Source: an uncultured Carnobacterium sp.
Lineage (GTDB): Bacteria; Bacillota; Bacilli; Lactobacillales; Aerococcaceae
Reading direction: 5' to 3'
DNA length: 17,020 nt
NCBI GenBank assembly: GCA_905371865.1
Contig: CAJPNA010000010.1
Location: 1-17,020 of the forward strand
The notes under the pieces are model-generated. The model saw nothing but the letters and a program-made list of their open reading frames with translations, ran no database searches and was not told where the DNA came from. Shown here piece by piece: positions 1-6,660 of the stretch. Positions within the stretch are counted from its first letter, which is position 1. Each line of letters opens with the position of its first letter. Position numbers and translations under genes: made by a program.

Positions 1-785
1 CACTGCTCAATTCAAAACGTGAAATCACACCTCGAGTAAAGGCTGCTTTAAACGCTGCAAGTGCACAAGGAGTCTATGTTGTCCTTTGTACAGGACGCCC
101 ATATCCTGGTGTAGAAGGATTGCTTCAAGAACTCGACCTCGTGAACGACCATGACTATGTCGTGACTTACAATGGAACTCTTGTCCAACAAACAGGTTCG
201 AAGGAAGCACTCGTTCGCTTCTCAATGACACTTGAGGATTTAGAACGCGTGAACGATTATGCTACAAAATACAATGTGCACTACCACGCTATTGACGAAG
301 AAGCGATTTTCGTTCCAACGGAAACAGTCGGTAAATATTCTGTTCATGAAAGCGAACTTGTCGGCATGCCCATCATGCACCAATTCTACAAAGACATTCC
401 ATCAGACAAAGAGTTCGTCAAAATCATGTTCGTGGATGAGCCTGAAGCGTTAGAAGAATTAATTCCAAATCTTTCTGACGACTTCAAGAACAGCTACAAC
501 ATCTTCCGTAGTGCCAGCTTTTACCTCGAAGTCATTCACCCTGAAGCCAGCAAAGGAAAAGCCGTACATCATCTAGCTGAAAAACTAGGTCTTACACGAG
601 ACGAAGTGATGTGCCTTGGAGACCACGAAAACGACCGTGATATGATTGAATATGCGGGTCTTGGTGTTGCAATGGGTAATGCGATTGATTCTATTAAAGA
701 AATTGCAAACTTCGTAACAACCACCAATAACAAAGATGGCGTTGCTGTTGCCGTTGAAAAATTCGTACTAAACAAGGAGAAATAG
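1..785 (+). CDS. Cof-type HAD-superfamily phosphatase, 5' end cut by window
   Basis: Cytosolic phosphatase of the Cof/YidA class of HAD hydrolases, which usually remove phosphate from sugar phosphates or related small metabolites; the substrate cannot be told from sequence. The reading frame is open from position 3 (LLNSKREITPRV), so the gene begins before the window. About 260 residues are visible, and only the first ten or so, including the nucleophile motif DxDGT, should be missing. HAD motif II is seen as VVLCTGRP, the motif III lysine in EASKGKAVHH, and motif IV as GDHENDRDMIEYA followed by GVAMGNA, the typical Cof ending. The internal ATG at 120 falls inside the conserved fold and is not the start. 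The next gene begins 2 bases after the stop, so the two are probably cotranscribed. Family assignment is secure; substrate is unknown. Confidence 0.93.
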   Translation, partial: LLNSKREITPRVKAALNAASAQGVYVVLCTGRPYPGVEGLLQELDLVNDHDYVVTYNGTLVQQTGSKEALVRFSMTLEDLERVNDYATKYNVHYHAIDEEAIFVPTETVGKYSVHESELVGMPIMHQFYKDIPSDKEFVKIMFVDEPEALEELIPNLSDDFKNSYNIFRSASFYLEVIHPEASKGKAVHHLAEKLGLTRDEVMCLGDHENDRDMIEYAGLGVAMGNAIDSIKEIANFVTTTNNKDGVAVAVEKFVLNKEK

Positions 786-787
786 TC

Positions 788-1132
788 ATGCTGCATGAGA
801 TGACTCTCTTTCCAAAACCGTACGCTTCCATTGCCTCAGGTCAAAAAACGATTGAGCTTCGTCTCTATGATGAAAAGCGACAATCGATTCAAATTGGTGA
901 TCAGATTCGATTTTCCAATTCTGAAGATGATTCTAAGTCTACACTCTGCGAAGTAGTTCAGTTACATATCTTTAAAGACTTTAGAGAACTGTATGAAAAC
1001 CTCCCACTACTAAAATGCGGTTATACTCCAGAAGACGTGGACAATGCACATCCCGACGACATGTTGACTTACTATTCAAAAGAAAAACAAGCACTCTACG
1101 GTGTTGTCGGCATCGAACTCAAACGCATTTAA
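788..1132 (+). CDS. Small ASCH-domain protein
   Basis: A 114-residue cytosolic protein that reads as an ASCH domain, a PUA-like beta-barrel fold thought to bind RNA or act on modified nucleosides. The key element is the N-terminal motif SGQKTIELRLYDEKR (about residues 18-32), the G-x-K-x-x-E-x-R pattern of the family. It is followed by a beta-rich stretch with IQIGDQIRF and ends in a strand YGVVGIELKRI. An AAGGAG ribosome site at 774-779 lies inside the last codons of the HAD gene and sits 8 bases before the ATG at 788. A second in-frame ATG at 800 is possible but has poorer spacing. It is the last gene of its transcript, as a strong terminator follows within 10 bases. The domain call is good; the biological role is not known. 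Confidence 0.85.
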   Translation: MLHEMTLFPKPYASIASGQKTIELRLYDEKRQSIQIGDQIRFSNSEDDSKSTLCEVVQLHIFKDFRELYENLPLLKCGYTPEDVDNAHPDDMLTYYSKEKQALYGVVGIELKRI

Positions 1133-1137
1133 ACTGT

Positions 1138-1167
1138 AAAACGGACTCACGATATGAGTCCGTTTTT
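1138..1167 (+). terminator. Rho-independent terminator after the HAD-ASCH pair
   Basis: A perfect 12-bp stem (1138-1149 with 1155-1166), core ACGGACTCA/TGAGTCCGT, has a 5-base loop and runs into five Ts. It lies directly after the ASCH stop codon. Confidence 0.93.
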
Positions 1168-1202
1168 AATTAACTTTTAAAGTACTTCTACATTTTGATA
1201 AG

Positions 1203-1244
1203 ATATCTTTATAAAAATAGAACGTTCGTTTTATAAAGAGATAT
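1203..1244. promoter_or_regulatory. Large AT-rich palindrome upstream of purR
   Basis: CTTTATAAAA (1207-1216) is repeated in perfect inversion as TTTTATAAAG (1229-1238). ATATC/GATAT outside extends the arms past a 2-base bulge. The centre holds the 8-bp palindrome GAACGTTC (1220-1227). It lies between the upstream terminator and the purR promoter, with no T-run to make it a terminator. The GAAC/GTTC core recalls half of the PurBox core CCGAAC of Bacillus and lactococci, but the second C is absent, so PurR binding is only a guess. Confidence 0.45.
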
Positions 1245-1282
1245 TTTTTGTGCTTTTTCCCGAATGATACAGTTTTTCGAAA

Positions 1283-1310
1283 TTGTAATTTTCGTCATTT
1301 TATGTATAAT
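1283..1310 (+). promoter_or_regulatory. Probable purR promoter
   Basis: A perfect -10 TATAAT at 1305-1310 has a 4/6 match -35 TTGTAA at 1283-1288, spacing 16. Transcription would begin near 1317, about 33 bases before the purR ATG. The weak -35 would fit dependence on an activator. Confidence 0.65.
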
Positions 1311-1349
1311 AGTATAGAAGTAGTTCATTCAAAGAGGGAGGACGATTCA

Positions 1350-2177
1350 ATGAAATTGAAAAGAAGTGAGCGTCTTATTGATATGACGCAACGTCTATTA
1401 GATAATCCACATACGTTAATTTCATTAACTACATTTACAACTTTGTACCAGTCCGCAAAATCTTCTATTAGTGAAGATATTGCTATTATTAAGAAGACTT
1501 TTGAAAAACAAGGTGTTGGGATTATTCGTACAGTCCCTGGTGCTGCGGGCGGAGTGATTTTTGTACCAAAAATCAAACGCGAACAAGCATTAGCTGCTGC
1601 GGAGAAATTAAAAGAACAAATGAATGATGCAAGTCGCTTATTGCCAGGAGGATATATTTATCTATCTGACTTACTGGCAAAACCAAATGTATTACATGAT
1701 TTAGGAAAAATGATTGCATCTGCTTACGAAGATAAGAAGATTGATGCCGTTATGACCGTTGCAACAAAAGGGGTTCCTATTGCACAAACAGTAGCTAATT
1801 ACTTAAACGTTCCTTTCGTCATTGTTCGTCGTGATTCAAAAATTACAGAAGGTTCTACTGTAAGTATTAACTACGTTTCCGGTTCTTCTTCTCGTGTGGA
1901 GAAAATGGAATTATCTAAACGTACACTTCCTAGTGGATCTAATGTATTAATCGTTGATGATTTCTTAAAAGCTGGTGGTACGATTAACGGAATGCGTAGC
2001 TTAATTCAAGAGTTCGATTCAACCACTGCAGGAGCGGTTGTGTTCTGTGAATCTGGAGTCTCTAATCACAATGTATCTGATTATTCTTCTATCATCAAAA
2101 TTACAGAGATCGATACTGAATCTCAAAAAATCAAAGCGGTTTTAGGAAACTTCTTTGATACTCATGAATTTTTATAA
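1350..2177 (+). CDS. purR: Purine operon regulator PurR
   Basis: DNA-binding regulator of purine biosynthesis and transport genes that senses PRPP through a phosphoribosyltransferase-like domain. The chosen start at 1350 gives 275 residues (MKLKRSERLI), the usual family length, with GGGAGG at 1336-1341 in front. An upstream in-frame start at 1248 would run through the promoter and is rejected. Residues 1-70 form the winged-helix domain. Residues about 85-275 are the PRT-like domain, with the PRPP-binding loop VLIVDDFLKAGGT at 199-211. Members of this family do not catalyse the transferase reaction. In Lactococcus it acts as an activator and in Bacillus as a repressor; which applies here cannot be read from the sequence. 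The gene is monocistronic, between two terminators, behind a large palindrome that may be its own control site. Confidence 0.96.
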   Translation: MKLKRSERLIDMTQRLLDNPHTLISLTTFTTLYQSAKSSISEDIAIIKKTFEKQGVGIIRTVPGAAGGVIFVPKIKREQALAAAEKLKEQMNDASRLLPGGYIYLSDLLAKPNVLHDLGKMIASAYEDKKIDAVMTVATKGVPIAQTVANYLNVPFVIVRRDSKITEGSTVSINYVSGSSSRVEKMELSKRTLPSGSNVLIVDDFLKAGGTINGMRSLIQEFDSTTAGAVVFCESGVSNHNVSDYSSIIKITEIDTESQKIKAVLGNFFDTHEFL

Positions 2178-2190
2178 GATAAAATGAAAT

Positions 2191-2224
2191 AAAGCGAAGA
2201 ACCTGTAAGGATTCTTCGCTTTTT
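2191..2224 (+). terminator. Terminator after purR
   Basis: AAAGCGAAGAA (2191-2201) pairs with TTCTTCGCTTT (2212-2222), followed by more Ts. It lies between the convergent purR and AEC carrier genes and may also stop the opposite transcript, though the T-run on that side is poorer. Confidence 0.9.
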
Positions 2225-2259
2225 GTATGCATAAAAAACTATCATATATGATAATTTCG

Positions 2260-3198
2260 CTAAATGAAAAATAAGAATAAGGACCACAAAGGCAATACCG
2301 CTAAGTAAGCAATAGTTGTCATGGTCACGATATTCGTGGCAAAATCAACATCTCCTCCTGCTTCTGCCGCTAAAATCGGCATAATAACCAGCGTTGGAAT
2401 AGTGGATTGAATAATAAAGGTTTCCTTTAGTAGCGTGTTATCTGTCCCACCAATGAGTAGAACAAGAACCATTAAAATTGGGAAAATAATAAAACGTCCA
2501 GCTAGAGCAAGTACTGTATCACGTTCTAACCGCAGTGTTCCAAGCCCGCTTTGTTTAAGATTAATCCCAATATACATCAGTGACAATGGAGTTACTAAAC
2601 TTCCCACGATACTAATCGAATTCTGGGCAAAGGTTGGAATTGGAATCCCTAATGCTACCCCTCCTAAAGCCACCAAAAACGCAATGAGTGGAGGTGAACA
2701 GAGACTCTTCCACTCGATTCCTTTGTTTTTGTTTCCACCAGGACGGTCAGTAGCTACAACATACGTTCCAACAGTAAAAATCGACAATGTATTCATCACA
2801 TAGTAAACCAAGAAGTACGGCATCGCTTCTTCTCCAAAAAGAGAGAGGTTGAGCGGGAGCCCCATAAAGACCGTGTTCGCATTAACAAATGTATTGAGCA
2901 CAATCCCTCGTCTTCCAACAGGAACTTTAAACAACACCACAGCGCCCCATGCGACGATATACCCTAGAATTACAGTAATCAATGGATAAAAACTTGCTCC
3001 AAAAAAACTGACGAGTTGATCTCTTGTTATAAATTTTAATACGGAAACAAAGATAGACGCTGGTAAAGCAATCTTCAAAATCAAATCCGCAATGCTCTTG
3101 CTAAATCCTTCCTTGAACCATCCCTTGGCCTGCAAGAGATAACCGAGCGCGATAACCGCTAGTATCGTCACCAGACTCGATAACGCCTGTATAATCAC
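2260..3198 (-). CDS. AEC (auxin efflux carrier) family transporter
   Basis: Integral membrane carrier of the AEC family, whose bacterial members include malate permeases; the substrate here is not known. About ten hydrophobic segments are spread over the protein. Family-like elements are the N-terminal GYLLQAKGWF, the polar helix LPASIFVSVL, and the C-terminal helix with QSTIPTLVIMPILAAEAGGD. The start is a GTG at 3198, because GGAGG at 3207-3211 lies 8 bases before it. The longer reading from a TTG at 3213 would place that codon on the ribosome site itself. This gives 312 residues, normal for the family. It is transcribed alone from a good promoter and ends facing purR. There is no malolactic or citrate gene beside it to suggest a substrate. 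Confidence 0.88.
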   Translation of the reverse strand: MIIQALSSLVTILAVIALGYLLQAKGWFKEGFSKSIADLILKIALPASIFVSVLKFITRDQLVSFFGASFYPLITVILGYIVAWGAVVLFKVPVGRRGIVLNTFVNANTVFMGLPLNLSLFGEEAMPYFLVYYVMNTLSIFTVGTYVVATDRPGGNKNKGIEWKSLCSPPLIAFLVALGGVALGIPIPTFAQNSISIVGSLVTPLSLMYIGINLKQSGLGTLRLERDTVLALAGRFIIFPILMVLVLLIGGTDNTLLKETFIIQSTIPTLVIMPILAAEAGGDVDFATNIVTMTTIAYLAVLPLWSLFLFFI

Positions 3199-3229
3199 AT
3201 GCTTGTCCTCCAAATAATCTTATGCAGTT

Positions 3230-3258
3230 ACTATACGCCCTCTCGCCCTTTTCGTCAA
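3230..3258 (-). promoter_or_regulatory. Promoter of the AEC carrier gene
   Basis: On the minus strand TTGACG (3253-3258) and TATAGT (3230-3235) are separated by exactly 17 bases, a near-consensus housekeeping promoter. The start would be about 30 bases before the GTG. Confidence 0.8.
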
Positions 3259-3268
3259 ACTGAGCCAC

Positions 3269-3298
3269 AAAAAAAGCCTACCAAATGATGGTAAGCTT
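3269..3298 (-). terminator. Terminator of adcCB
   Basis: On the minus strand AAGCTTACCA (3298-3289) pairs with TGGTAGGCTT (3283-3274), ten pairs with one G-T, and is followed by a run of seven Ts. It begins just after the adcB stop codon. Confidence 0.9.
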
Positions 3299-3303
3299 TA
3301 TTA

Positions 3304-4113
3304 TTATGCTTTTTTACGAAAGGCACTCAGGATAAATGAGATGAATAAAATCACAAGGAACACACAAGTAATCGCAGCTCCTGGGGGTGCTTCGTAAATA
3401 TAGGATGCTGAAAGGCCTGCAAAGAAACCAATCAGACTAATGATAATTCCGCCGATAATTACTCCGTTAAACTTACTGCTAACACGAAGCGCAATCGAAG
3501 CTGGCAATACGATAACGGCTGATACTAGAAGAGATCCTGCGATTGGCATCATCACAGCAATCACAACTCCTGTAATAATTGTAAAGAGATTCGTCATCAA
3601 TCGAACGGGCAATCCCGCGGTCATCGCTGTGTCTTCATCGAATGATAGAACATAGAGTGGTTTACGGAAGATCGCATATAGACCAACTACTATGACAGCT
3701 AATAAAATCATAATCCACATTTGCTCTTTTGTAATTGTCACGATCGAACCAAATAAAAATTGGTCTACACTCATCGTTGAACGACCTTTTTGTAAGTTCA
3801 TTAAAATAAGAGCAATCGCCATTCCACCAGACATCAAAATCGCAACGGTAATTTCGGAATATCCTCTAAAATACTTTCCAATGGCTTCAATGAAAATTGC
3901 TGCAATAATGACTACAATTAGTGTTGTGAACGTCGGATTCATCCCTAGAAGAAACCCTAGTGCAACTCCGACTAAAGAAACGTGCGATAAAGTATCCGCC
4001 ATGAGCGACTGTCTTCTAAGAATTAAGAATAATCCAAGAATTGGCGTAATAAAAGCCATTGCTATTCCTGAGATGAATGCTCTTTGCATGAAACCATAGA
4101 AAAACATCTCCAT
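3304..4113 (-). CDS. adcB: Zinc ABC transporter permease AdcB
   Basis: Membrane subunit of a metal ABC importer of the ZnuB/AdcB/MntB class. The 269 residues hold seven to nine hydrophobic segments. The N-terminal half carries the family stretch LILRRQSLMADTLSHVSLVGVALG (residues about 30-53), which includes the loop that meets the ATPase. FLFGSIVTITKEQ follows near residue 120 and is close to what is known from streptococcal AdcB, which favours zinc over manganese. The ATG at 4113 is preceded by GGAGG (4121-4125) with 7 bases between; the ATG two codons later is less well placed. It overlaps the end of adcC by 52 bases, so translation is probably coupled. No binding lipoprotein (adcA) or regulator (adcR) lies beside it. 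Metal choice between zinc and manganese is inferred from similarity only. Confidence 0.88.
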   Translation of the reverse strand: MEMFFYGFMQRAFISGIAMAFITPILGLFLILRRQSLMADTLSHVSLVGVALGFLLGMNPTFTTLIVVIIAAIFIEAIGKYFRGYSEITVAILMSGGMAIALILMNLQKGRSTMSVDQFLFGSIVTITKEQMWIMILLAVIVVGLYAIFRKPLYVLSFDEDTAMTAGLPVRLMTNLFTIITGVVIAVMMPIAGSLLVSAVIVLPASIALRVSSKFNGVIIGGIIISLIGFFAGLSASYIYEAPPGAAITCVFLVILFISFILSAFRKKA

Positions 4114-4766
4114 GGAGAATCCTCCTTTCGTTGCAGATGGATATGTTTATCCACGTATTGTTCAAGTGCTTCTTCCTCATGAGTGACCATTAAAATGGCT
4201 TTCCCATGATGAGCGCATGCATGATGTAATAAATGATAGAATCGTTCTCTAGAAGCTTTGTCCATACCCGCAGTTGGCTCGTCTAAAACGAATAAATCTG
4301 GGTCTGTTGCAAAAATTCGCGCTAAACAAATGCGTTGTTTTTGTCCCCCAGATAAATCTCCGATACGCTTATGACGCTCATCCCACATCCCAACGGATTT
4401 GAGAGAACGTTCGATATGTTCGTGATCTTCTGCTGTTAATTTTTTAAACCAGCGACCTTGTTGGTATCGCCCTGAAGCAACTAATTCATAAACATTCGAA
4501 GGGAATCCCACATTAAAAGAAGAAATTTGTTGTGGAGCATATCCAATCGAAAGCTTTTCTCCATGGCTATTTTTCTTAGCAATCACTGCTTTTCCTGTCT
4601 TTGGTGTTAAGAGTCCTAAAATATTTTTAACGAGTGTTGACTTTGCCGCCCCATTTTCCCCCGTCAAAATCACAAACTGACCCGGCTCCACTGTAAAACT
4701 GATATCTTCTAACACGGTTTCTTGTTCATATGAGAAAGAAAGATGTTCTACTGAAATATAACTCAT
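4062..4766 (-). CDS. adcC: Zinc ABC transporter ATPase AdcC
   Basis: Cytosolic ATPase that drives metal uptake through AdcB. From the ATG at 4766 it has 234 residues. Visible motifs are Walker A GENGAAKST (36-44), Q-loop in YAPQQ (76-80), signature LSGGQ (138-142), Walker B LFVLDEP (158-164) and the H-loop histidine at 196 (VTHEEEA). Walker A has alanine where the consensus GxxGxGKS/T has its third glycine; A or S at this place also occurs in other AdcC/ZnuC-type proteins and need not mean loss of function. The start at 4766 has AAGGAG (4773-4778) at good distance; an upstream in-frame ATG at 4829 would overlap the promoter. The tail past residue 217 overlaps the adcB start. It is the first gene of a two-gene transcript. 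Confidence 0.9.
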   Translation of the reverse strand: MSYISVEHLSFSYEQETVLEDISFTVEPGQFVILTGENGAAKSTLVKNILGLLTPKTGKAVIAKKNSHGEKLSIGYAPQQISSFNVGFPSNVYELVASGRYQQGRWFKKLTAEDHEHIERSLKSVGMWDERHKRIGDLSGGQKQRICLARIFATDPDLFVLDEPTAGMDKASRERFYHLLHHACAHHGKAILMVTHEEEALEQYVDKHIHLQRKEDSPWRCFSMVSCKEHSSQE

Positions 4767-4784
4767 GACTTTCTCCTTTCTAAA

Positions 4785-4799
4785 TCGTAGTGATTCTTT
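4785..4799. promoter_or_regulatory. Weak Zur-like operator candidate before adcC
   Basis: TCGTAGT-G-ATTCTTT has the 7-1-7 layout of the Bacillus Zur site TCGTAAT-N-ATTACGA. The first half matches 6 of 7 bases, the second only about half. It lies between the adcC -10 box and the ribosome site, a good place for a repressor. No site of the AdcR type (TTAAC-N-GTTAA pattern) was seen. Confidence 0.25.
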
Positions 4800-4813
4800 T
4801 TTATACAAAGGAT

Positions 4814-4842
4814 AGAATAGCATATCCACCTTATCGAGTCAA
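4814..4842 (-). promoter_or_regulatory. Promoter of adcCB
   Basis: On the minus strand TTGACT (4837-4842), a 17-base spacer and TATTCT (4814-4819), with TG one base upstream of the -10 (extended -10). It sits downstream of the surface-protein terminator, so adcCB has its own start. Confidence 0.75.
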
Positions 4843-4879
4843 TGATTCACTCTCTTCAATATTAGTCCTATTTTGGAAT

Positions 4880-4918
4880 AGAAAACAACCTTCCAAGACT
4901 TTTCCTGGAAGGTTGTTT
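4880..4918 (-). terminator. Terminator of the surface-protein gene
   Basis: A perfect 13-bp stem (4906-4918 with 4883-4895; AAACAACCTTCCA/TGGAAGGTTGTTT) with a 10-base loop and Ts on the minus strand, 37 bases after the stop codon. Confidence 0.92.
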
Positions 4919-4955
4919 CATATTTCTATATCAATTAGTCGTTTAAGAATGAATG

Positions 4956-6233
4956 TTAGTCTTCTTTACGGTTACGACCAAGAACGATCATACCTAAACC
5001 TGCAAAAGCGACACTTGCCCCTGCAGCAACTGTTGATAAAGCAGCAACTGTACCTGTATTTGGTAATTCTGCAGCCTTTTCCTCTGAAGTTGGCACTTGT
5101 GTTGTTTTTGGTTGTTCAACAACGGTTTCCACTTCTGTTGTTGGTGTCTGCGTTGTTTCTGGTTGTGGAGTTGGAGCTAGCACTTCATCAGCTACAAATG
5201 TCCATGTTCCTTTGAATTTCAAATTCCAACCATTATGATCCCATTCACTAAGTTGCTTTTCAGTAAAGTCATACGCAACAAATGTCCATGTCCCTTTGTT
5301 TGCGTCATCGTAGTAAGTTGTTTGTGTTGGTTGTTTGGCAACTACTTTCTTGTCAGCGTAATCAACATCGTTTCTCTTAATATAATAATACTCTTCAGTT
5401 TCTTCTGGCATAAATCCATTAATGGCCGCTGGTAAATCTTTACCTTCTGTTCCACTCACAAATTCATATGCCACTTTACGACTTGTTGGAGTAAATTCAA
5501 ACTCCATGCGCACTATCATATAAGGCAATGTATATCTTACGAAACTATCTTCAACTCTAATTCCAGTATTACCGTTTCCTAAACCATAACCCCGTGGTGC
5601 GAATGTCCAATAACCTTCATTTTCTTCATCGATATGATGTCCGTAATCCAATGCATCTTCATTCGAAAGGAAAAACTTCTCTTCTATTTCATTTATCTTT
5701 TCATTATATTGTTCTGTAGAATAATCATAGTACGAAAGTCTAATATTTTGTGATTCCTGCTCTAGTTTTCTTAATCCTTTTGGATAAGGAATCACACCCT
5801 CATTAACTAATTTATAGGATACATTGATAGAATCAAACCATTTCCATTTACCTGTGAAGACTACATCACCACTTTGAATCGTTTTGCTATCAGCATCAAA
5901 TCCTTGGAATAGCCAATAACCATCTGTCTCAGAGTAATTACCGTTCCCACCTTCACCAGCTACATCACTAAATGAAGTTTTTGGGGTAACCACTGTTCCA
6001 TCGACATATTGAGCATCTGCTGGTTTTCTATCTAATACTCTCTGCGGTAGAGCTTTCCCTGGCGTATCGCTTTCAAATACGTATGTTACTTTGTATTGTC
6101 CCACAGGTGCCTCTTGTGCTAACACTGTTTGTGTGTTCGATAAAATTGATGGCGAAAATACGCTTGCGATTGCCATTGTAGCAGTCATTCCCACAATTTT
6201 ACGAATTACATTTTTCTTTTTGTTTGAATTCAT
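4956..6233 (-). CDS. LPXTG-anchored surface protein with SHIRT-like repeats
   Basis: Secreted protein fixed to the cell wall by sortase. Order over 425 residues: signal peptide 1-39 (charged N-end, hydrophobic core, likely cut after VLA), SHIRT-like domain 1 at about 47-131 (YKVTYVFESDTPGK to VVFTGKWKW), a divergent second unit at about 136-248, a third unit at about 252-346 (RKVAYEFVSGTEGK to LKFKGTWTFV), a Pro/Thr-rich wall-spanning stretch 348-388, then LPNTG at 390-394, a hydrophobic segment and the basic tail RNRKED. SHIRT domains are known from streptococcal and other Firmicute surface proteins, where arrays act as stiff rods that hold an adhesin domain away from the cell. Here there is no separate N-terminal adhesin domain, so the ligand is unknown. 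No YSIRK motif in the signal. An AAAGGAGG-type site (6243-6250) lies 9 bases before the ATG. Repeat family is judged by eye. Confidence 0.88.
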   Translation of the reverse strand: MNSNKKKNVIRKIVGMTATMAIASVFSPSILSNTQTVLAQEAPVGQYKVTYVFESDTPGKALPQRVLDRKPADAQYVDGTVVTPKTSFSDVAGEGGNGNYSETDGYWLFQGFDADSKTIQSGDVVFTGKWKWFDSINVSYKLVNEGVIPYPKGLRKLEQESQNIRLSYYDYSTEQYNEKINEIEEKFFLSNEDALDYGHHIDEENEGYWTFAPRGYGLGNGNTGIRVEDSFVRYTLPYMIVRMEFEFTPTSRKVAYEFVSGTEGKDLPAAINGFMPEETEEYYYIKRNDVDYADKKVVAKQPTQTTYYDDANKGTWTFVAYDFTEKQLSEWDHNGWNLKFKGTWTFVADEVLAPTPQPETTQTPTTEVETVVEQPKTTQVPTSEEKAAELPNTGTVAALSTVAAGASVAFAGLGMIVLGRNRKED

Positions 6234-6266
6234 TTTTATATTCCTCCTTTTTTCTTACAGGTTTAG

Positions 6267-6295
6267 ACTCTAACATAGATTTATTTTCATTTCAA
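6267..6295 (-). promoter_or_regulatory. Promoter of the surface-protein gene
   Basis: On the minus strand TTGAAA (6290-6295), 17 bases, then TAGAGT (6267-6272) with TG one base upstream. Start point about 25 to 30 bases before the ATG. Confidence 0.6.
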
Positions 6296-6366
6296 CTATT
6301 TTGTGTTTTAATTTCATTTATCCTTCATCTTTTCAATAAAAAACTCTTATTTTATTCATGTTTATA

Positions 6367-6388
6367 TGGGACTGACCCCAATTTGTCC
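6367..6388. repeat. Possible solitary insertion-sequence end
   Basis: TGGGACTGACCCCAATTTGT resembles the ACTGACCCC-type terminal repeats of IS3-family (IS150-group) elements. No partner end and no transposase remnant were found in the window, so this may be chance. Confidence 0.25.
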
Positions 6389-6455
6389 ATCCTTTTTTCT
6401 CTCCTCAAACTCTCAGTAGTCGTCGCTTTTTATTTAGCTAATAGAAAAGCAGTGT

Positions 6456-6638
6456 GATTACGGAGAATCGTACGGATTTTATAATAACAGTAAAGCGATT
6501 CGCAAAAAAGACGAATGAAAGGGAGTTAGGAATTGATTCCTTACTCCCTTTTTGAGTTTTTTAGGCGAGAGACTTTAGGCTCGAGCCGGTGCAACGTTAC
6601 CGTTATTATAAAATAATCCGCAAGGATTCGAAGTAATC
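6456..6638. repeat. 183-bp structured inverted-repeat element
   Basis: Arms of about 40 bases pair in register: GATTAC (6456-6461) with GTAATC (6633-6638), GAATC (6465-6469) with GATTC (6625-6629), CGGAT (6473-6477) with ATCCG (6616-6620), and TTTTATAATAAC (6477-6488) with GTTATTATAAAA (6602-6613), then AGTA against TACC. Inside are a small hairpin ATTCG/CGAAT (6498-6516), a 14-pair hairpin (6518-6532 with 6537-6551, loop TTGA) followed by Ts on the plus strand, and GGCGAG facing CTC-GA-GCC (6564-6587). The nested stems resemble either a non-coding RNA or a small non-autonomous mobile element. No known RNA family was recognised. It starts just after yacL and could end that operon, but the minus-strand hairpin lacks a proper T-run. 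Confidence 0.65.
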
Positions 6639-6660
6639 ATAATGGAAGGTTTGAAGCACT

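Larger units (their letters stand above)
6296..6660. other. Gene-free stretch between surface-protein gene and yacL
   Basis: No convincing coding region lies here; the short open frame across 6224-6457 on the plus strand has no ribosome site and runs through the surface-protein promoter. It holds a possible insertion-sequence end at 6367-6388 and the large structured element at 6456-6638. It is also the 3' flank of the dut-radA-yacL operon, for which no other clear terminator was seen. Confidence 0.7.

Noticed and set aside
1248..1349. N-terminal extension of purR from an upstream in-frame start
   Set aside because: It runs through the -10 TATAAT and has no ribosome site; the start at 1350 has GGGAGG and gives the normal length.
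4790..5215. Plus-strand open frame of 141 codons
   Set aside because: It lies antisense to the surface-protein gene and crosses its terminator and the adcC promoter; the composition reflects the Thr/Pro-rich repeats on the other strand.
6500..6660. T-box or other known riboswitch
   Set aside because: No T-box sequence (AGGGTGG-type) or other known leader motif was seen, and no gene on the plus strand follows within 3 kb.
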